This document shows, one piece after another, positions 8,892 through 17,342 of a DNA stretch of 64,000 nt. The DNA comes from CAVREM01 sp963728825 (lineage in GTDB: Bacteria; Acidobacteriota; Vicinamibacteria; Vicinamibacterales; CAVVIG01). The notes beneath the pieces were generated by a model. That model was given only the letters and a program-made list of their open reading frames with translations. It was not told the DNA's origin and searched no databases. The translations under genes and the position numbers were made by a program. The stretch spans positions 310,001-374,000 of the forward strand of contig CAVSLA010000003.1 of the NCBI GenBank assembly GCA_963728825.1, in the 5' to 3' direction. Numbering within the stretch: position 1 is the stretch's first letter; each line of letters starts with the position of its first letter.

Positions 8892-9878
8892 TCACTTCGC
8901 CAGGATCCCGGCCAGGTGGCGCTCGACGAGATACAGGACACCGGTACGGTTCAGATGGTCGGTGTCGAAATACGAGGCAGAATCCTCCACCGCAGCCGAA
9001 AGATCGTGCAGCTCGGCTCCGGTTCTGTCCGACAGCGCCCGCAGCGCGGCGTCGAACTCGGGCTCCTTCGGGATGAGTGCCCGCGTCCGTGGCGGAAGGG
9101 GCGGCCGGATCAGCACGACCCGCAGCCCCCGCGCGCGGACGCCGGCCACCAGCTCCTCGAACTGCGTCATGTAGCGCCGAAGATGACCCTGCACGGTCGC
9201 GTCGATCTGCGCCGGATACAGGTAGGCCAGCCGCTGGCGGTCGATCTGATCGACCGGCCGATACCGGCGTTCGAAGCGCGCCGCTTCGGCGGGCCGGTCC
9301 GGCCCGAATCGATCGGGATTATTGATCTTCGAAAAGCCGGCCAGGTAATCGACGCCAACCGTTCGGGAGGCGCCGCTCCGCAGCAGCAGGCGCGCCAGCG
9401 CCAGATCGAGCGGCGCGCGCTGGAACAGGCGGGCGTCCTCGAGCCGCCGTTCGTTCCACTCGGGCGAGTAGAAGGCAAACGAGTCGACGAAATAGACGAT
9501 GGTGCGGGCGCGGTGACGCGTGAAGAAATAGTCGAGCAGCAGGCGGTTGACCGTGACGCCACCGCCGACCACGGAAAGGTTGATGATTCGCGAGGCGGTC
9601 AGTGCTTCGAGGCGGGCGTTCATGTCGGCAAAGTCGAAGACCGCGGCGTGCGACGCGCCGAGGATCACATGGTCGTATTCGAGGTGGGGCGCCGTCTTCA
9701 CCATGAAGAACCGGTTTCGATCGGCGTTGCGATAGACGAGCCACTCGGCGGCTCCATAGAGGACCGCGTAGAGCGCGGCCCCGACCGCCAGGAACGCGGC
9801 AGCCGTCCGCAGGAACGCCCGCGGACCGTCCGCGGGGGCGCCTAGAACTGCATGTAGACGAACTGCCTGAGACTCCAT
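8892..9878 (-). CDS. SGNH/DltD-like membrane-anchored acyltransferase partner
   Basis: About 328 residues from ATG 9878. One N-terminal membrane segment (about residues 22-45, FLRTAAAFLAVGAALYAVLY) is followed by an extracytoplasmic domain. HVILGASHAAVFDFADMN carries a GxSH-type nucleophile block, INLSVVGGGVTVNRLLLDYFF a second conserved block, and DTDHLNRTGVLYL near the C-terminus a D..H pair, together a plausible Ser-Asp-His set. The gene overlaps the 3' end of the MBOAT gene by 37 nt, indicating coupling. MBOAT plus SGNH partners transfer acyl groups to envelope or exported polysaccharides, as in alginate acetylation and the Dlt system. The acceptor here is unknown, and no polysaccharide synthesis genes are adjacent. 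Confidence 0.72.
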   Translation of the reverse strand: MESQAVRLHAVLGAPADGPRAFLRTAAAFLAVGAALYAVLYGAAEWLVYRNADRNRFFMVKTAPHLEYDHVILGASHAAVFDFADMNARLEALTASRIINLSVVGGGVTVNRLLLDYFFTRHRARTIVYFVDSFAFYSPEWNERRLEDARLFQRAPLDLALARLLLRSGASRTVGVDYLAGFSKINNPDRFGPDRPAEAARFERRYRPVDQIDRQRLAYLYPAQIDATVQGHLRRYMTQFEELVAGVRARGLRVVLIRPPLPPRTRALIPKEPEFDAALRALSDRTGAELHDLSAAVEDSASYFDTDHLNRTGVLYLVERHLAGILAK

Positions 9879-11209
9879 GTGCCCAAGACGACCAGCGCGG
9901 CGAGAAGGACGTAGTACACCGCCCACCGCAGCGCGATCGGACGATCGTTCAAACGAGACCAGACGGACCTCGCCTCGTCGGCGAACTCGACCGCCAGGAG
10001 GACGGCAATCACGACGATCGAGAGGAGGACGCCGGGCTCGAGGACTCGCACCCGTAGCAGCGCCGGCAGCTGCGGCAGCGTCCGCCCGATCCGCTCGTAG
10101 ATCACGAGCACATCAGACAGACTCGCTGCGCGAAAGAACACCCACGTGAGGAGCACGAGGTGGAACGTACCGAGGGTGCGGAGCAGTCGGACGGCCGGGC
10201 GCGGGGACGCCGTCGCGCCGCGCCGCCACAACACCGTCGACACAACGACGTACAGACCGTTCAAACCGCCCCAGACGAGGAAGGTCCAGTTCGCGCCGTG
10301 CCAGACGCCGCTCAGGAGGAACACGGCCATCACGTTCAGCGCATGCCGCGCGCGGGACACCCGACTGCCGCCGAGCGGGATGTAGAGGTAGTCGCGAAAC
10401 CAGCCCGCCAGGGACACGTGCCATCGCCGCGACCAGAATTCGGCGACCGAAGCCGCCAGGTAGGGGCGGCGGAAGTTCTCCACCAGGTCGAAGCCGAGCA
10501 CGCGAGCCGTCCCGATCGCGATGTCTGAATACCCGGAGAAATCGCAGTACAGCTGGAACGCGAAGAAGTAGGTCGCGATCACCAGATCGGCCGGCGGCGA
10601 GAACGCCGGCTGCGAATAGGCCGCGTCGACGAACGGCGCGAGTCGATCCGCGATGACGACTTTCTTGAAGAGCCCCCAGAGCACCAGCTGCAGGCCAGCC
10701 ACGACCCCGGCACTGCTGAACCGGATCGGGATGCGCAGCTGCTCGAGGAACGGACGCGCCCGTTCGATGGGGCCGGCCAGCAGCTTCGGGAAAAACGCGA
10801 GGTACAGCGACAGGTACCCGAAGTGCCGCTCGGCGGCCAGCTCCCGGCGGTGGACGTCGACGAGATAGCTGACCGCCGACAACGAGTAAAACGACAACCC
10901 CGCCGCTCCCACGAAGCCCGCGGCTGGAACGAACTTCGCGGCCGCGAGCACCGCGAGAATGACGGCGACCGCCGTGGCCAGGACCACCTTGCGCGACGCC
11001 GCCGCGCCCGGGCGATCGATGACCGCCGCCGCGCCATACGCGGTCACCGAAATGCCGCCCAGCAGGGCGAGATAGTCGATCCTGAAGGTCGCATAGAAGA
11101 CGAGACTTGCGGCGAGCAGCAGCAGCCAGCGGTATCGGTGCGCGGTCAGGTAGTAGACGGGAACGAGGACGGCCAGGAACGCGAGGAAGCCGAAGGAATT
11201 GAAGAGCAC
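9842..11209 (-). CDS. MBOAT-family O-acyltransferase (AlgI-like)
   Basis: About 455 residues with many membrane helices. I choose GTG 11209 because it gives the family-typical opening (M)LFNSFGFLAFLAVLVPVYY; TTG 11218 is possible but lies inside a simple repeat. Family motifs are LAFFPKLLAGPIERARPF, QLYCDFSGYSDIAIGTARVLG, FWSRRWHVSLAGWFRDYLY, IPLGGSR and LLSGVWHGANWTFLVWG, the last holding the predicted catalytic His. It moves acyl groups across the inner membrane for the SGNH partner encoded next. No Shine-Dalgarno is visible, because a CAGTCNN heptamer repeat occupies the sequence immediately upstream of the start. Confidence 0.88.
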   Translation of the reverse strand: MLFNSFGFLAFLAVLVPVYYLTAHRYRWLLLLAASLVFYATFRIDYLALLGGISVTAYGAAAVIDRPGAAASRKVVLATAVAVILAVLAAAKFVPAAGFVGAAGLSFYSLSAVSYLVDVHRRELAAERHFGYLSLYLAFFPKLLAGPIERARPFLEQLRIPIRFSSAGVVAGLQLVLWGLFKKVVIADRLAPFVDAAYSQPAFSPPADLVIATYFFAFQLYCDFSGYSDIAIGTARVLGFDLVENFRRPYLAASVAEFWSRRWHVSLAGWFRDYLYIPLGGSRVSRARHALNVMAVFLLSGVWHGANWTFLVWGGLNGLYVVVSTVLWRRGATASPRPAVRLLRTLGTFHLVLLTWVFFRAASLSDVLVIYERIGRTLPQLPALLRVRVLEPGVLLSIVVIAVLLAVEFADEARSVWSRLNDRPIALRWAVYYVLLAALVVLGTWSLRQFVYMQF

Positions 11210-11211
11210 GT

Positions 11212-11239
11212 CAGTCAACAGTCGTCAGTCGTCAGTCGA
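11212..11239 (+). repeat. CAGTCNN heptamer repeat, 4 units
   Basis: Four 7-bp units (CAGTCAA, CAGTCGT, CAGTCGT, CAGTCGA) directly upstream of the MBOAT gene start. The same family occurs at 51233-51267 and 62885-62957. Confidence 0.85.
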
Positions 11240-11378
11240 TCAAGAGAATCAATTGTATTGGGCCGATTGCGTCCGTACCAGGAAATTTGCGCGGCTCGCT
11301 GCGCGATGCCTGGTGTACCATCCTGCGGCCACCTTCAAACACGCGAGTCATTCCCCAGTCGCGGGTAAGGGTCTTCAG

Positions 11379-13598
11379 ATGTTGAACGTCGGCCGCGCTG
11401 TTTCCTTCCTCGCGCTGATGATGCTCCTCCCGTCGCCCGCCTGGTCGCAGCTCCGGGCCGTCCCTTATGTTGGCGGATTCGTCACTCCCGTCGAGTTCGT
11501 TCAGGATCCTTCCGATCCCACGGTCCAATACGTGGCCCAACAGGGTGGTCTGGTCCGCGTGATCAAGGACGGGATCGTGCGTTCGACGCCTTTCATCGAT
11601 CTGACGGGCCTGGTATCTGCCGGCGGTGAGCGAGGGCTGCTCGGACTCGCGTTTCCGCCGAATTATTCGACCAGCGGACGCTTCTATGTCTACTACACCC
11701 GCGTCGGCAACGGCAGCGTCGCCGATGTCGGCGACATCGTCATCGCTCGTTACAAACGATCGACGGGTAATCCGCTCGTCGCCGATCCGCTCACCCGAAA
11801 GGATCTCGTGTGGGGCGGACTCCCGTACATCGAGCATTCGAGCGCGGCCAACCACAACGGCGGCCATCTGGCGTTCGGCCCGGACGGCTATCTCTACATC
11901 GCCGTTGGCGACGGCGGTAACACACCAGAGCAAGCGCAGGCCACGAACTCACTCCTCGGAAAGCTCCTCAGAATCAATATCAACGTCGCAGATGGCGATG
12001 CGCTGGGCTACGCCGTTCCACCTGATAACCCATTCGTCGACACCCTGCCGGTCGCGGCACTGACCCAGATTTGGGCGTTCGGGCTGCGCAACCCGTGGAA
12101 GTTCAGCTTCGATGATGTCAACGGCGGCACCAACGCGCTGATCGTTGCCGACGTCGGACAGGCCGCGTGGGAAGAGATCAACTACGAACCGTCGAACCAG
12201 GGCGGCAGGAACTACGGGTGGATGAACAGAGAAGGGCGGCACGACTACTTCACAGTCAATCCACCGGCCTACCCGCCGCTCACCGAACCGATCTTCGAGT
12301 ACGAACACTCGATCGGAAACTCCATCACCGGCGGGTTCGTCTACCGCGGCTCCGCGATGCGATCGGCAGTTCGGGGAAGATATTTTTATGCTGACTTCGT
12401 CCGCGGCCGGGTCTGGTCACTGGGATTGACGATCGGCGGCGGTGGCGAAGCGACCGCGACCGATCTCGTCGAGCACACCGCCGAACTCGGTGGCAGCGAC
12501 ACGCTCGGCGCCATCAGTGCGTTCGGCCGCGACGCGAGCGGCGAGCTCTACATCGTCAGCTACGCTGGCACGATCTTCAAGATCGTCGACGTGACGCCGG
12601 CGCCCGACATCGACATCGTCACCTTCAACGACAACGGCGACTCGTACAGAGATCTTCTGCTGTACAACCGCGCCACCGGAGCCTGGACCATTCAGCATGG
12701 CAATGCGCAAGGGCAGTTCCCGCTCGCGCGTTCGGGGGGTTGGGCCACCGGTTGGCAAATCCTTGTGGCGAACTTCAACGCGGACGCGCTCGAAGACCTG
12801 TTCCTGTACAACCGGTCGACCGGAGTCTGGGTCAAGGTCATGAATACCGCCGGCGGCTTTTCCTATTTCGCGCAGACGCTGCAGCCCGGCTTCTCGGTGT
12901 ACATCACCGAATTCAGCGGCGACGGCCGGTCCGATGTCTTCTTCAACAACCCGGCAAGCGGTGTCTGGCTGACGTGCATCAGCACGGGCACCGGTGCCGG
13001 AGGATTTACGTGCGGAGCGGGCGGGTGGCGACCGGGATGGCAGCTGTTTCCCGCCGACTTCGATGGCGATAACCAGACCGACTTCCTGCTCTACGATCCT
13101 GTCGGCGGGATATTCGTCAAAGCGATCTGGCAGGGCAACGCCCTGTTCACGTATTACGGCGGCGGATGGGCTGGCGGCTGGCTGCCAGTCATTGCCGAAC
13201 TCAATGGCGACATCCGCGACGACGTGCTCCTCTATAACCCGGTGATCGGGATTTTCGTGAGATGCACAAGTCTAGGGGATGGCACGGGCGCGTTCAGCTA
13301 CAGCGCAGGCGGGTGGGCGGCTGGCTGGAGCGTCAAGGCCGCCGATTTCGACGGTGATGGCCGAACGGACATCTTCCTGTATCACTCGACCGGAACCTGG
13401 GTAAAGGCGATCAACACCGGCGCTGACTTCAACTACTTCGGTGGTGGCTGGCGGCTGTGGGAGACGACGATTACTGATCTCAACGCGGATGGGAATTCGG
13501 ACGTGCTGTTGTACGACCGTTCAACAGCGATCTGGGTTCAGGCGTTGAGCACGACCCCACAGGCATTCACCTACACAGCGGGTGCTTTTCCAAGGTGA
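11379..13598 (+). CDS. Glucose/sorbosone dehydrogenase fused to FG-GAP-like repeat domain
   Basis: 739 residues from ATG 11379, which opens a signal peptide (LNVGRAVSFLALMMLLPSPA ending in WSQ) after AAGGGTC. Residues about 25-400 form a PQQ-type sugar dehydrogenase propeller: RGLLGLAFPPNYSTSGRFYV, YIEHSSAANHNGGHLAFGPD, YIAVGDGG, IWAFGLRNPWKFSFD, VADVGQAAWEEINY and GGFVYRG. Residues about 420-739 hold seven units of about 46 residues with the pattern LLLYNRxTGxW, GGWxxGW, and an Asp-rich loop such as ADFDGDGRTDIFLY, predicting a second, FG-GAP-like propeller. It is exported, with a probable role in sugar oxidation coupled to surface or matrix binding. Further upstream lie 160 bp with a heptamer repeat and no other gene. 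Confidence 0.88.
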   Translation: MLNVGRAVSFLALMMLLPSPAWSQLRAVPYVGGFVTPVEFVQDPSDPTVQYVAQQGGLVRVIKDGIVRSTPFIDLTGLVSAGGERGLLGLAFPPNYSTSGRFYVYYTRVGNGSVADVGDIVIARYKRSTGNPLVADPLTRKDLVWGGLPYIEHSSAANHNGGHLAFGPDGYLYIAVGDGGNTPEQAQATNSLLGKLLRININVADGDALGYAVPPDNPFVDTLPVAALTQIWAFGLRNPWKFSFDDVNGGTNALIVADVGQAAWEEINYEPSNQGGRNYGWMNREGRHDYFTVNPPAYPPLTEPIFEYEHSIGNSITGGFVYRGSAMRSAVRGRYFYADFVRGRVWSLGLTIGGGGEATATDLVEHTAELGGSDTLGAISAFGRDASGELYIVSYAGTIFKIVDVTPAPDIDIVTFNDNGDSYRDLLLYNRATGAWTIQHGNAQGQFPLARSGGWATGWQILVANFNADALEDLFLYNRSTGVWVKVMNTAGGFSYFAQTLQPGFSVYITEFSGDGRSDVFFNNPASGVWLTCISTGTGAGGFTCGAGGWRPGWQLFPADFDGDNQTDFLLYDPVGGIFVKAIWQGNALFTYYGGGWAGGWLPVIAELNGDIRDDVLLYNPVIGIFVRCTSLGDGTGAFSYSAGGWAAGWSVKAADFDGDGRTDIFLYHSTGTWVKAINTGADFNYFGGGWRLWETTITDLNADGNSDVLLYDRSTAIWVQALSTTPQAFTYTAGAFPR

Positions 13599-13607
13599 AC
13601 GAACAAC

Positions 13608-14021
13608 TCATCTCAACGGAACGGAGTCGACGACTGGCCGTATCAGTACCGATGTCCACGTATCCAGCAGTGCCTTGGGCAGCGTCGGCACCGGGCGGTC
13701 AGGGTGGAAGTTGGCGACCAGATACGCGTAGAGCTTCTTGAAGTCTTCGTCGTTCAGCGACGCCACCCGTTCGCGGTGGTCGAGGCTGTTCCGCGCCCAG
13801 GCGTCCTTGTCCATCTGCAGCACGACGATCGGCACGAACGTGTGGCAGTTCTGGCAGTTGTTCAACACCAGGTCCCGGCCTTCGCCGGGCGGAAAGATCT
13901 GATTGATGTCGACCTTCGACGCCACCGTTGCGGCATCGGGCTGCGGCGGCAGCGGGCGGCCGCCGGAATCGTGCGGTTGCGAGCACGCCGCGGCGGTGAG
14001 AGCGATTGCACTCAAGAGCAC
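13608..14021 (-). CDS. Monohaem cytochrome c-like lipoprotein
   Basis: About 137 residues from GTG 14021. A hydrophobic leader ends in the lipobox LTAAAC; a haem motif CQNCH follows in VLNNCQNCHTFVPIVVLQMD. The C-terminal half (FKKLYAYLVANFHPDRPVPT) resembles the small secreted cytochromes found beside Acidobacteriota dehydrogenases. It should be anchored in the periplasm and carry single electrons. The start is unsure: the leader lacks basic residues and a GGCACCY repeat array occupies the sequence just upstream, so the original 5' end may have been altered. It is a probable paralogue of the next gene, 128 bp upstream, and converges on the sugar dehydrogenase gene with an 8-bp gap. Confidence 0.78.
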   Translation of the reverse strand: MLLSAIALTAAACSQPHDSGGRPLPPQPDAATVASKVDINQIFPPGEGRDLVLNNCQNCHTFVPIVVLQMDKDAWARNSLDHRERVASLNDEDFKKLYAYLVANFHPDRPVPTLPKALLDTWTSVLIRPVVDSVPLR

Positions 14022-14045
14022 AGGAACCAGCCGCCCCCAACCCCC

Positions 14046-14150
14046 GGCACCTGGCACCCAACCCCCGGCACCTGGCACCCGGCCCCCGCCGCCTGGCACC
14101 CGGCACCTGGCACCCCGCACGCGGCACCCGGCACCTGGCACCCGGCACCC
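14046..14150. repeat. GGCACCY heptamer repeat array
   Basis: Imperfect array of 7-bp units GGCACCT and GGCACCC with C-rich interruptions, filling the gap between the two cytochrome genes and running to the stop codon of the upstream one. Read in translation on either strand it gives spurious open frames rich in Pro, Gly and Arg. Confidence 0.8.
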
Positions 14151-14593
14151 TAGAATGGGGTGCATCCGCCTTCGAGGAAACGCGGCGGGATTTTCGGCTC
14201 CGGCCGGGACGCGTTGAAGTTGGCCTTGAGGTACTCGAACATCGCGGTCAGGTCGCCGCTCGAGACCTTGTCCTTGTGCCCGTCGCGCAGCGCATCCCAC
14301 CGCTCGGCCGAACGCTGTCCAATCGCCGCGCACGCCAGGTTGTGGCAGCTGCCGCAGGTATTCATGACCGCTTCGCGCTGCGGCCCTGCCGGGAAGATAT
14401 CGGCGACGGTCTTCGGCTCGGCGGCTGCAGCGGCCGGTGCGGCAGCCGTCACAGGCGGAGTGGCGCCGGTCGCAGCGGGCTTCGCGGTTGATGCCGTCTG
14501 ATCGGTACCGGGCGCATCGACCTCGCTGCAGGCGCTCACCAAGACGCTAACGATGACGGCAACAGCGAGGCGCAGCAGAGCGCCTGCGGCCAT
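14150..14593 (-). CDS. Monohaem cytochrome c-like lipoprotein
   Basis: 147 residues from ATG 14593. Lipoprotein signal MAAGALLRLAVAVIVSVLVS with Cys22, an Ala/Pro/Thr-rich tether (residues 25-60), then the haem site CGSCH at residues 80-84. The C-terminal part (LTAMFEYLKANFNASRPEPK) matches the pattern of the neighbouring cytochrome (YLVANFHPDRP), so the two are probable paralogues. It should be a periplasmic lipid-anchored electron carrier. The start codon and first codons lie within the end of dispersed repeat copy B, which also occupies the upstream 84 bp, so the promoter or ribosome site, if any, must lie within that repeat. It lies downstream of the E1beta and YgiT-type genes on the same strand. 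Confidence 0.82.
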   Translation of the reverse strand: MAAGALLRLAVAVIVSVLVSACSEVDAPGTDQTASTAKPAATGATPPVTAAAPAAAAAEPKTVADIFPAGPQREAVMNTCGSCHNLACAAIGQRSAERWDALRDGHKDKVSSGDLTAMFEYLKANFNASRPEPKIPPRFLEGGCTPF

Positions 14594-14677
14594 GCCGAGC
14601 CGAGGAACCGAAATCCGAGGCGAGGCATCAGCGTAAGAACGCGCTGGGGGTGGGGCCCCAGCGCAAGTGAAAAAAAG
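14578..14677 (-). repeat. ~100-bp dispersed repeat, copy B
   Basis: Read on the minus strand it has the same order as copy A at 5712-5812: a T-run, a palindrome (arms 14641-14649 and 14656-14664), TTACGCTGATG, CTCGG blocks and finally GGCATGGCCGCAGGCGCTC, where the ATG is the start of the cytochrome gene. It occupies essentially the whole gap between the YgiT-type gene and that cytochrome gene. Confidence 0.82.
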
Positions 14678-14684
14678 ACCGCGA

Positions 14685-15008
14685 TCAATCGACATAGGTG
14701 TCATCGGGGAGCTCGGGTCTGGCAATGATTCGGCCGGCGAGCGAAAAGACCGGCACCTGGATTTCTCGATCGGCTTTCGTGGCCGGAAACCCCTCCTCGG
14801 CCAGCCGGCGCAAGGCCTCGCTGACGTTGTCGTCGTAGAACTGCTCCAGGCACGCCGCGCAGACATGCGCCGGGATGTCTTCGACGATCGCGACGCGATC
14901 GCCCTGCCAGATGGTGGTTCGGACCGTGGTTGCCGACAAGGCGCCGCCGCACCGCGGGCACATCGCCCGCGGTGCGGAGGCTTGAGGACTCATCGAAGAG
15001 ATCGACAC
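14685..15008 (-). CDS. YgiT-type zinc finger protein
   Basis: 107 residues. The N-terminal MCPRCGGALSATTVRTTIWQ and the later HVCAACLEQFYDD supply the two CxxC pairs of a YgiT/MqsA N-terminal zinc finger; the C-terminal part (residues 65-107) has no recognisable HTH domain. Its start codon directly follows the E1beta stop with no gap, so it is very likely in the same transcript. No adjacent toxin gene is present, so a MqsRA-type toxin-antitoxin role is not supported. A regulatory or metal-binding accessory role for this operon is possible but unproven. Confidence 0.75.
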   Translation of the reverse strand: MSISSMSPQASAPRAMCPRCGGALSATTVRTTIWQGDRVAIVEDIPAHVCAACLEQFYDDNVSEALRRLAEEGFPATKADREIQVPVFSLAGRIIARPELPDDTYVD

Positions 15009-15992
15009 CTATCCGCGCATCATCTGAATCGCGGCATCGACGATTTTCGGCGCATCCGGCCGCAGCCAGCCCATCATCCCCGCTGCACCCGGACCGGGTA
15101 CGTCGGGGAACGCCAGCTTCTTCGCCTTCACGCCGGGCAGCGCCTGCACCACTTCGGCGATGACATGCGACCCGTAGCCGTTGGTGTAGTGTCCGTGCTC
15201 GACGACCAGCAGGCGCCGCGTCTTCCTCACCGACGCGACCAGGGCGTCGACGTCCAGCGGCTTCAGCGTCCGCGGATCGATGAACTCGACGCTGACGCCC
15301 GCCTTCTCGAGCTCGGGCAGCGCGCGCTGCACGTCGACGGTCGCCGGCGCCCACGCGACGAGTGTGACGTCGCGCCCCTGCTTGCGGACGACCGCCTGGC
15401 CGAGCGGCACTTCGTACGCCTCGTCGGGCACGTCCGGCTGCTCACCGCCCTTGACCTCGCTGTAGTCCAGGTAGATGACCGGATCGGGATCGCGAATCGA
15501 CGCGATCATCAGCCCTTTCGCGTCGTAGGCATTGCTGGGCGCCACCACTTTGATGCCGGGCAGCTGCGCATAGAGCGCTTCCATTCCGACGTCGGTGTGC
15601 TGTCCGGCGCTGCCGCGGCTGCGGCCGGCGCCATCCTGCCAGAGGACGAACGGCATGCTGGCCTGACCACCGGTCATCGAGCGGATTTTCCCCGCCTGGT
15701 TCTGCACGTACTCGATGGCGTAAATCGGCGCCATCGACGGAATGCGCGCCACCGCCTTCGATCCGGCGGCGGCGGCGCCAATCGCGACGCCGACGATCCA
15801 CTGTTCGTCGATCGGTGAGCCGCGCCCGGACGTCCGCTTGTCGCCGAACTCCCTGGCGAGATCGAGCACTTCGCCGGTCGGCAGCGTCGCGGTCGGCGCC
15901 TGATATTCGTAGAGAAACAGCATGTCGGCGTTCGCGCGCATCTCCTGGGCGACGGCTTCGAGCTGCGCGTAGTTGTAAGATTTCTTTGGCAT
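15009..15992 (-). CDS. 2-oxoacid dehydrogenase E1 component, beta subunit
   Basis: 327 residues, normal for E1beta. Transketolase pyrimidine-binding domain with SPIDEQWIVGVAIGAA (Glu that contacts the TPP aminopyrimidine), QDGAGRSRGSAGQHTD and LPGIKVVAPSNAYDAKGLM, followed by a transketolase C-terminal domain (RDVTLVAWAPATVDVQRALP, VEFIDPRTLKPLDVDA, VVEHGHYTNGYGSHVIAEV). The usual GEDV near residue 30 is replaced by YEYQ. It has no signal peptide. The gene begins 8 bp after the E1alpha stop. E1 alpha2beta2 decarboxylates a 2-oxoacid or acetoin with TPP. No E2 or E3 gene is in the window. The Tat signal on the partner suggests it could be exported as a folded complex, which is inference. Confidence 0.9.
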   Translation of the reverse strand: MPKKSYNYAQLEAVAQEMRANADMLFLYEYQAPTATLPTGEVLDLAREFGDKRTSGRGSPIDEQWIVGVAIGAAAAGSKAVARIPSMAPIYAIEYVQNQAGKIRSMTGGQASMPFVLWQDGAGRSRGSAGQHTDVGMEALYAQLPGIKVVAPSNAYDAKGLMIASIRDPDPVIYLDYSEVKGGEQPDVPDEAYEVPLGQAVVRKQGRDVTLVAWAPATVDVQRALPELEKAGVSVEFIDPRTLKPLDVDALVASVRKTRRLLVVEHGHYTNGYGSHVIAEVVQALPGVKAKKLAFPDVPGPGAAGMMGWLRPDAPKIVDAAIQMMRG

Positions 15993-16000
15993 CTCTCCTC

Positions 16001-17326
16001 CTACGTCGTCCGCGCCGTCGGGATGTTTTTGCGGTTGTAGAACTGCGTCGCTTCGGCCGCCTTGCTCGCGTAGGTGTTCAGCACGCCGTCTTCCGGATTC
16101 GGATCGGCGCTCTTGCGCGCGAACTCGACCGACGCGTCGACCGCCGCCTGCGCTTTGGTATCAATCGCGGCGAGCTCGGCCTCCGACGCCAGCCCCTTGG
16201 CGACCAGCCAGTTCTTGTAGCGGACGTTCGGATCGCGCGACATCCACTGCTTCACTTCTTCGTCCGACCGATACGGCAATCCCATCGCACCGTCCTGGGC
16301 GACGCGGCCGCCGGCGAAGCCGGCGTGATCGTACCAGCGGTAGGTCATCCCCTCGATCACGGTCGGGCCGCGGCCGGCGCGCGCCCACTCGACCGCTTCG
16401 CGGGTCGCCGCAAACACCGACGACACGTCGTTGCCGTCGACGAGATGGTGCGGGATGTCGAGCCCTTTGGTGTACTCCGAGATGTACTTGGTGGGCACGG
16501 TCAGCGCCATCGGCACGCCCATGTACTGGAAGTTGTTCTCGGCGACGAAGATCACCGGCAGCTTCATGTTCGCGCAGCTGCGCACGGCGCTGAAGTAGTA
16601 GGGCGAGGCCGCCGCGCCGTCGCCGAAGAACGCCACGCCGACCTGCTTGGTACCGCGGACCTGCGCGCGAAGCGCCGCTCCCGCCGCCATGTAGTAGCTC
16701 GCCCCGACGATGCCGTTCATGCCCATGATGCCTTTGGACATGTCGGTGATGTGCATCGAGCCGCCGTAGCCTTTGTTGTAGCCGGTGGCCTTGAAGAAGA
16801 TCTCGGCGGTCATCTTGTTCAGATCGCCGCCCTTCGCGATCAGATGTCCGTGGCCGCGATGCGTGCTGGCGATGTAGTCGTCGTCGTTCAGCGCGCCCAT
16901 CACGCCGACCGCGATCGCTTCTTCACCGATGTAGGTGTGGAACGCGCCGTAGAGGCCGTCCTTGGCGCCGAGAAACAGATCTTTCATCGCTGTTTCCCAC
17001 TTGCGGCTCGAGCTCATCAGCTCGTAGAGGCGCAGCAGCTTTTCCTTCGGCTGCGCTGCAAGCGCATCGGCCGCCGCGCCGCGCGTCGGGATGTCGGTGG
17101 GCGGCAAAAACTTCACCGCGTCCCCGGCCTGCCAGGCCGGATTGCCGCCCGGGCCTTCGGTCGCCAGCGGCACGGACTTGTCGAACTTGCCGCCAGGCAG
17201 GCCGCTCGCGCTCACCGACTGTCCGATCGAGCAGCCGGTCGTCGAGATGACCGTTGCCGTCGCGCCGGCCGATCCCATCAATTTCAGCAGGGTGCGCCGG
17301 TCCATACGTGATGTCGTCGTTTCCAT
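16001..17326 (-). CDS. 2-oxoacid dehydrogenase E1 component, alpha subunit, with Tat signal
   Basis: 441 residues. Residues 1-32 carry a twin-arginine signal (DRRTLLKLMG, Arg10-Arg11, then a moderately hydrophobic segment) ending in TTGC, a marginal lipobox at Cys32. The rest is a standard E1alpha: LYELMSSSRKWETAMKDLFL, IGEEAIAVGVMGALNDDDYI, STHRGHGHLIAKGGD, YGGSMHITDMSKGIMGMNGI, and the TPP/Mg motif starting FFGDGAAASPYYFSA and ending in ENNFQYMGVP, followed by VDGNDVSSVFAATREAVEWA. Cytoplasmic E1alpha proteins have no such leader, so this enzyme is predicted to be exported or membrane-attached. It heads a compact run with E1beta and the YgiT-type gene, with two cytochrome lipoproteins further downstream. 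Confidence 0.88.
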   Translation of the reverse strand: METTTSRMDRRTLLKLMGSAGATATVISTTGCSIGQSVSASGLPGGKFDKSVPLATEGPGGNPAWQAGDAVKFLPPTDIPTRGAAADALAAQPKEKLLRLYELMSSSRKWETAMKDLFLGAKDGLYGAFHTYIGEEAIAVGVMGALNDDDYIASTHRGHGHLIAKGGDLNKMTAEIFFKATGYNKGYGGSMHITDMSKGIMGMNGIVGASYYMAAGAALRAQVRGTKQVGVAFFGDGAAASPYYFSAVRSCANMKLPVIFVAENNFQYMGVPMALTVPTKYISEYTKGLDIPHHLVDGNDVSSVFAATREAVEWARAGRGPTVIEGMTYRWYDHAGFAGGRVAQDGAMGLPYRSDEEVKQWMSRDPNVRYKNWLVAKGLASEAELAAIDTKAQAAVDASVEFARKSADPNPEDGVLNTYASKAAEATQFYNRKNIPTARTT

Positions 17327-17342
17327 TCGATGCCCCTCCCGC

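Noticed and set aside
11199..11378. 60-residue N-terminal extension of the sugar dehydrogenase
   Set aside because: It is encoded mostly by the heptamer repeat and intergenic sequence; ATG 11379 opens a clear signal peptide.
14685..15008. MqsRA-type toxin-antitoxin antitoxin
   Set aside because: The YgiT-type zinc finger is present but there is no HTH domain and no toxin gene beside it.
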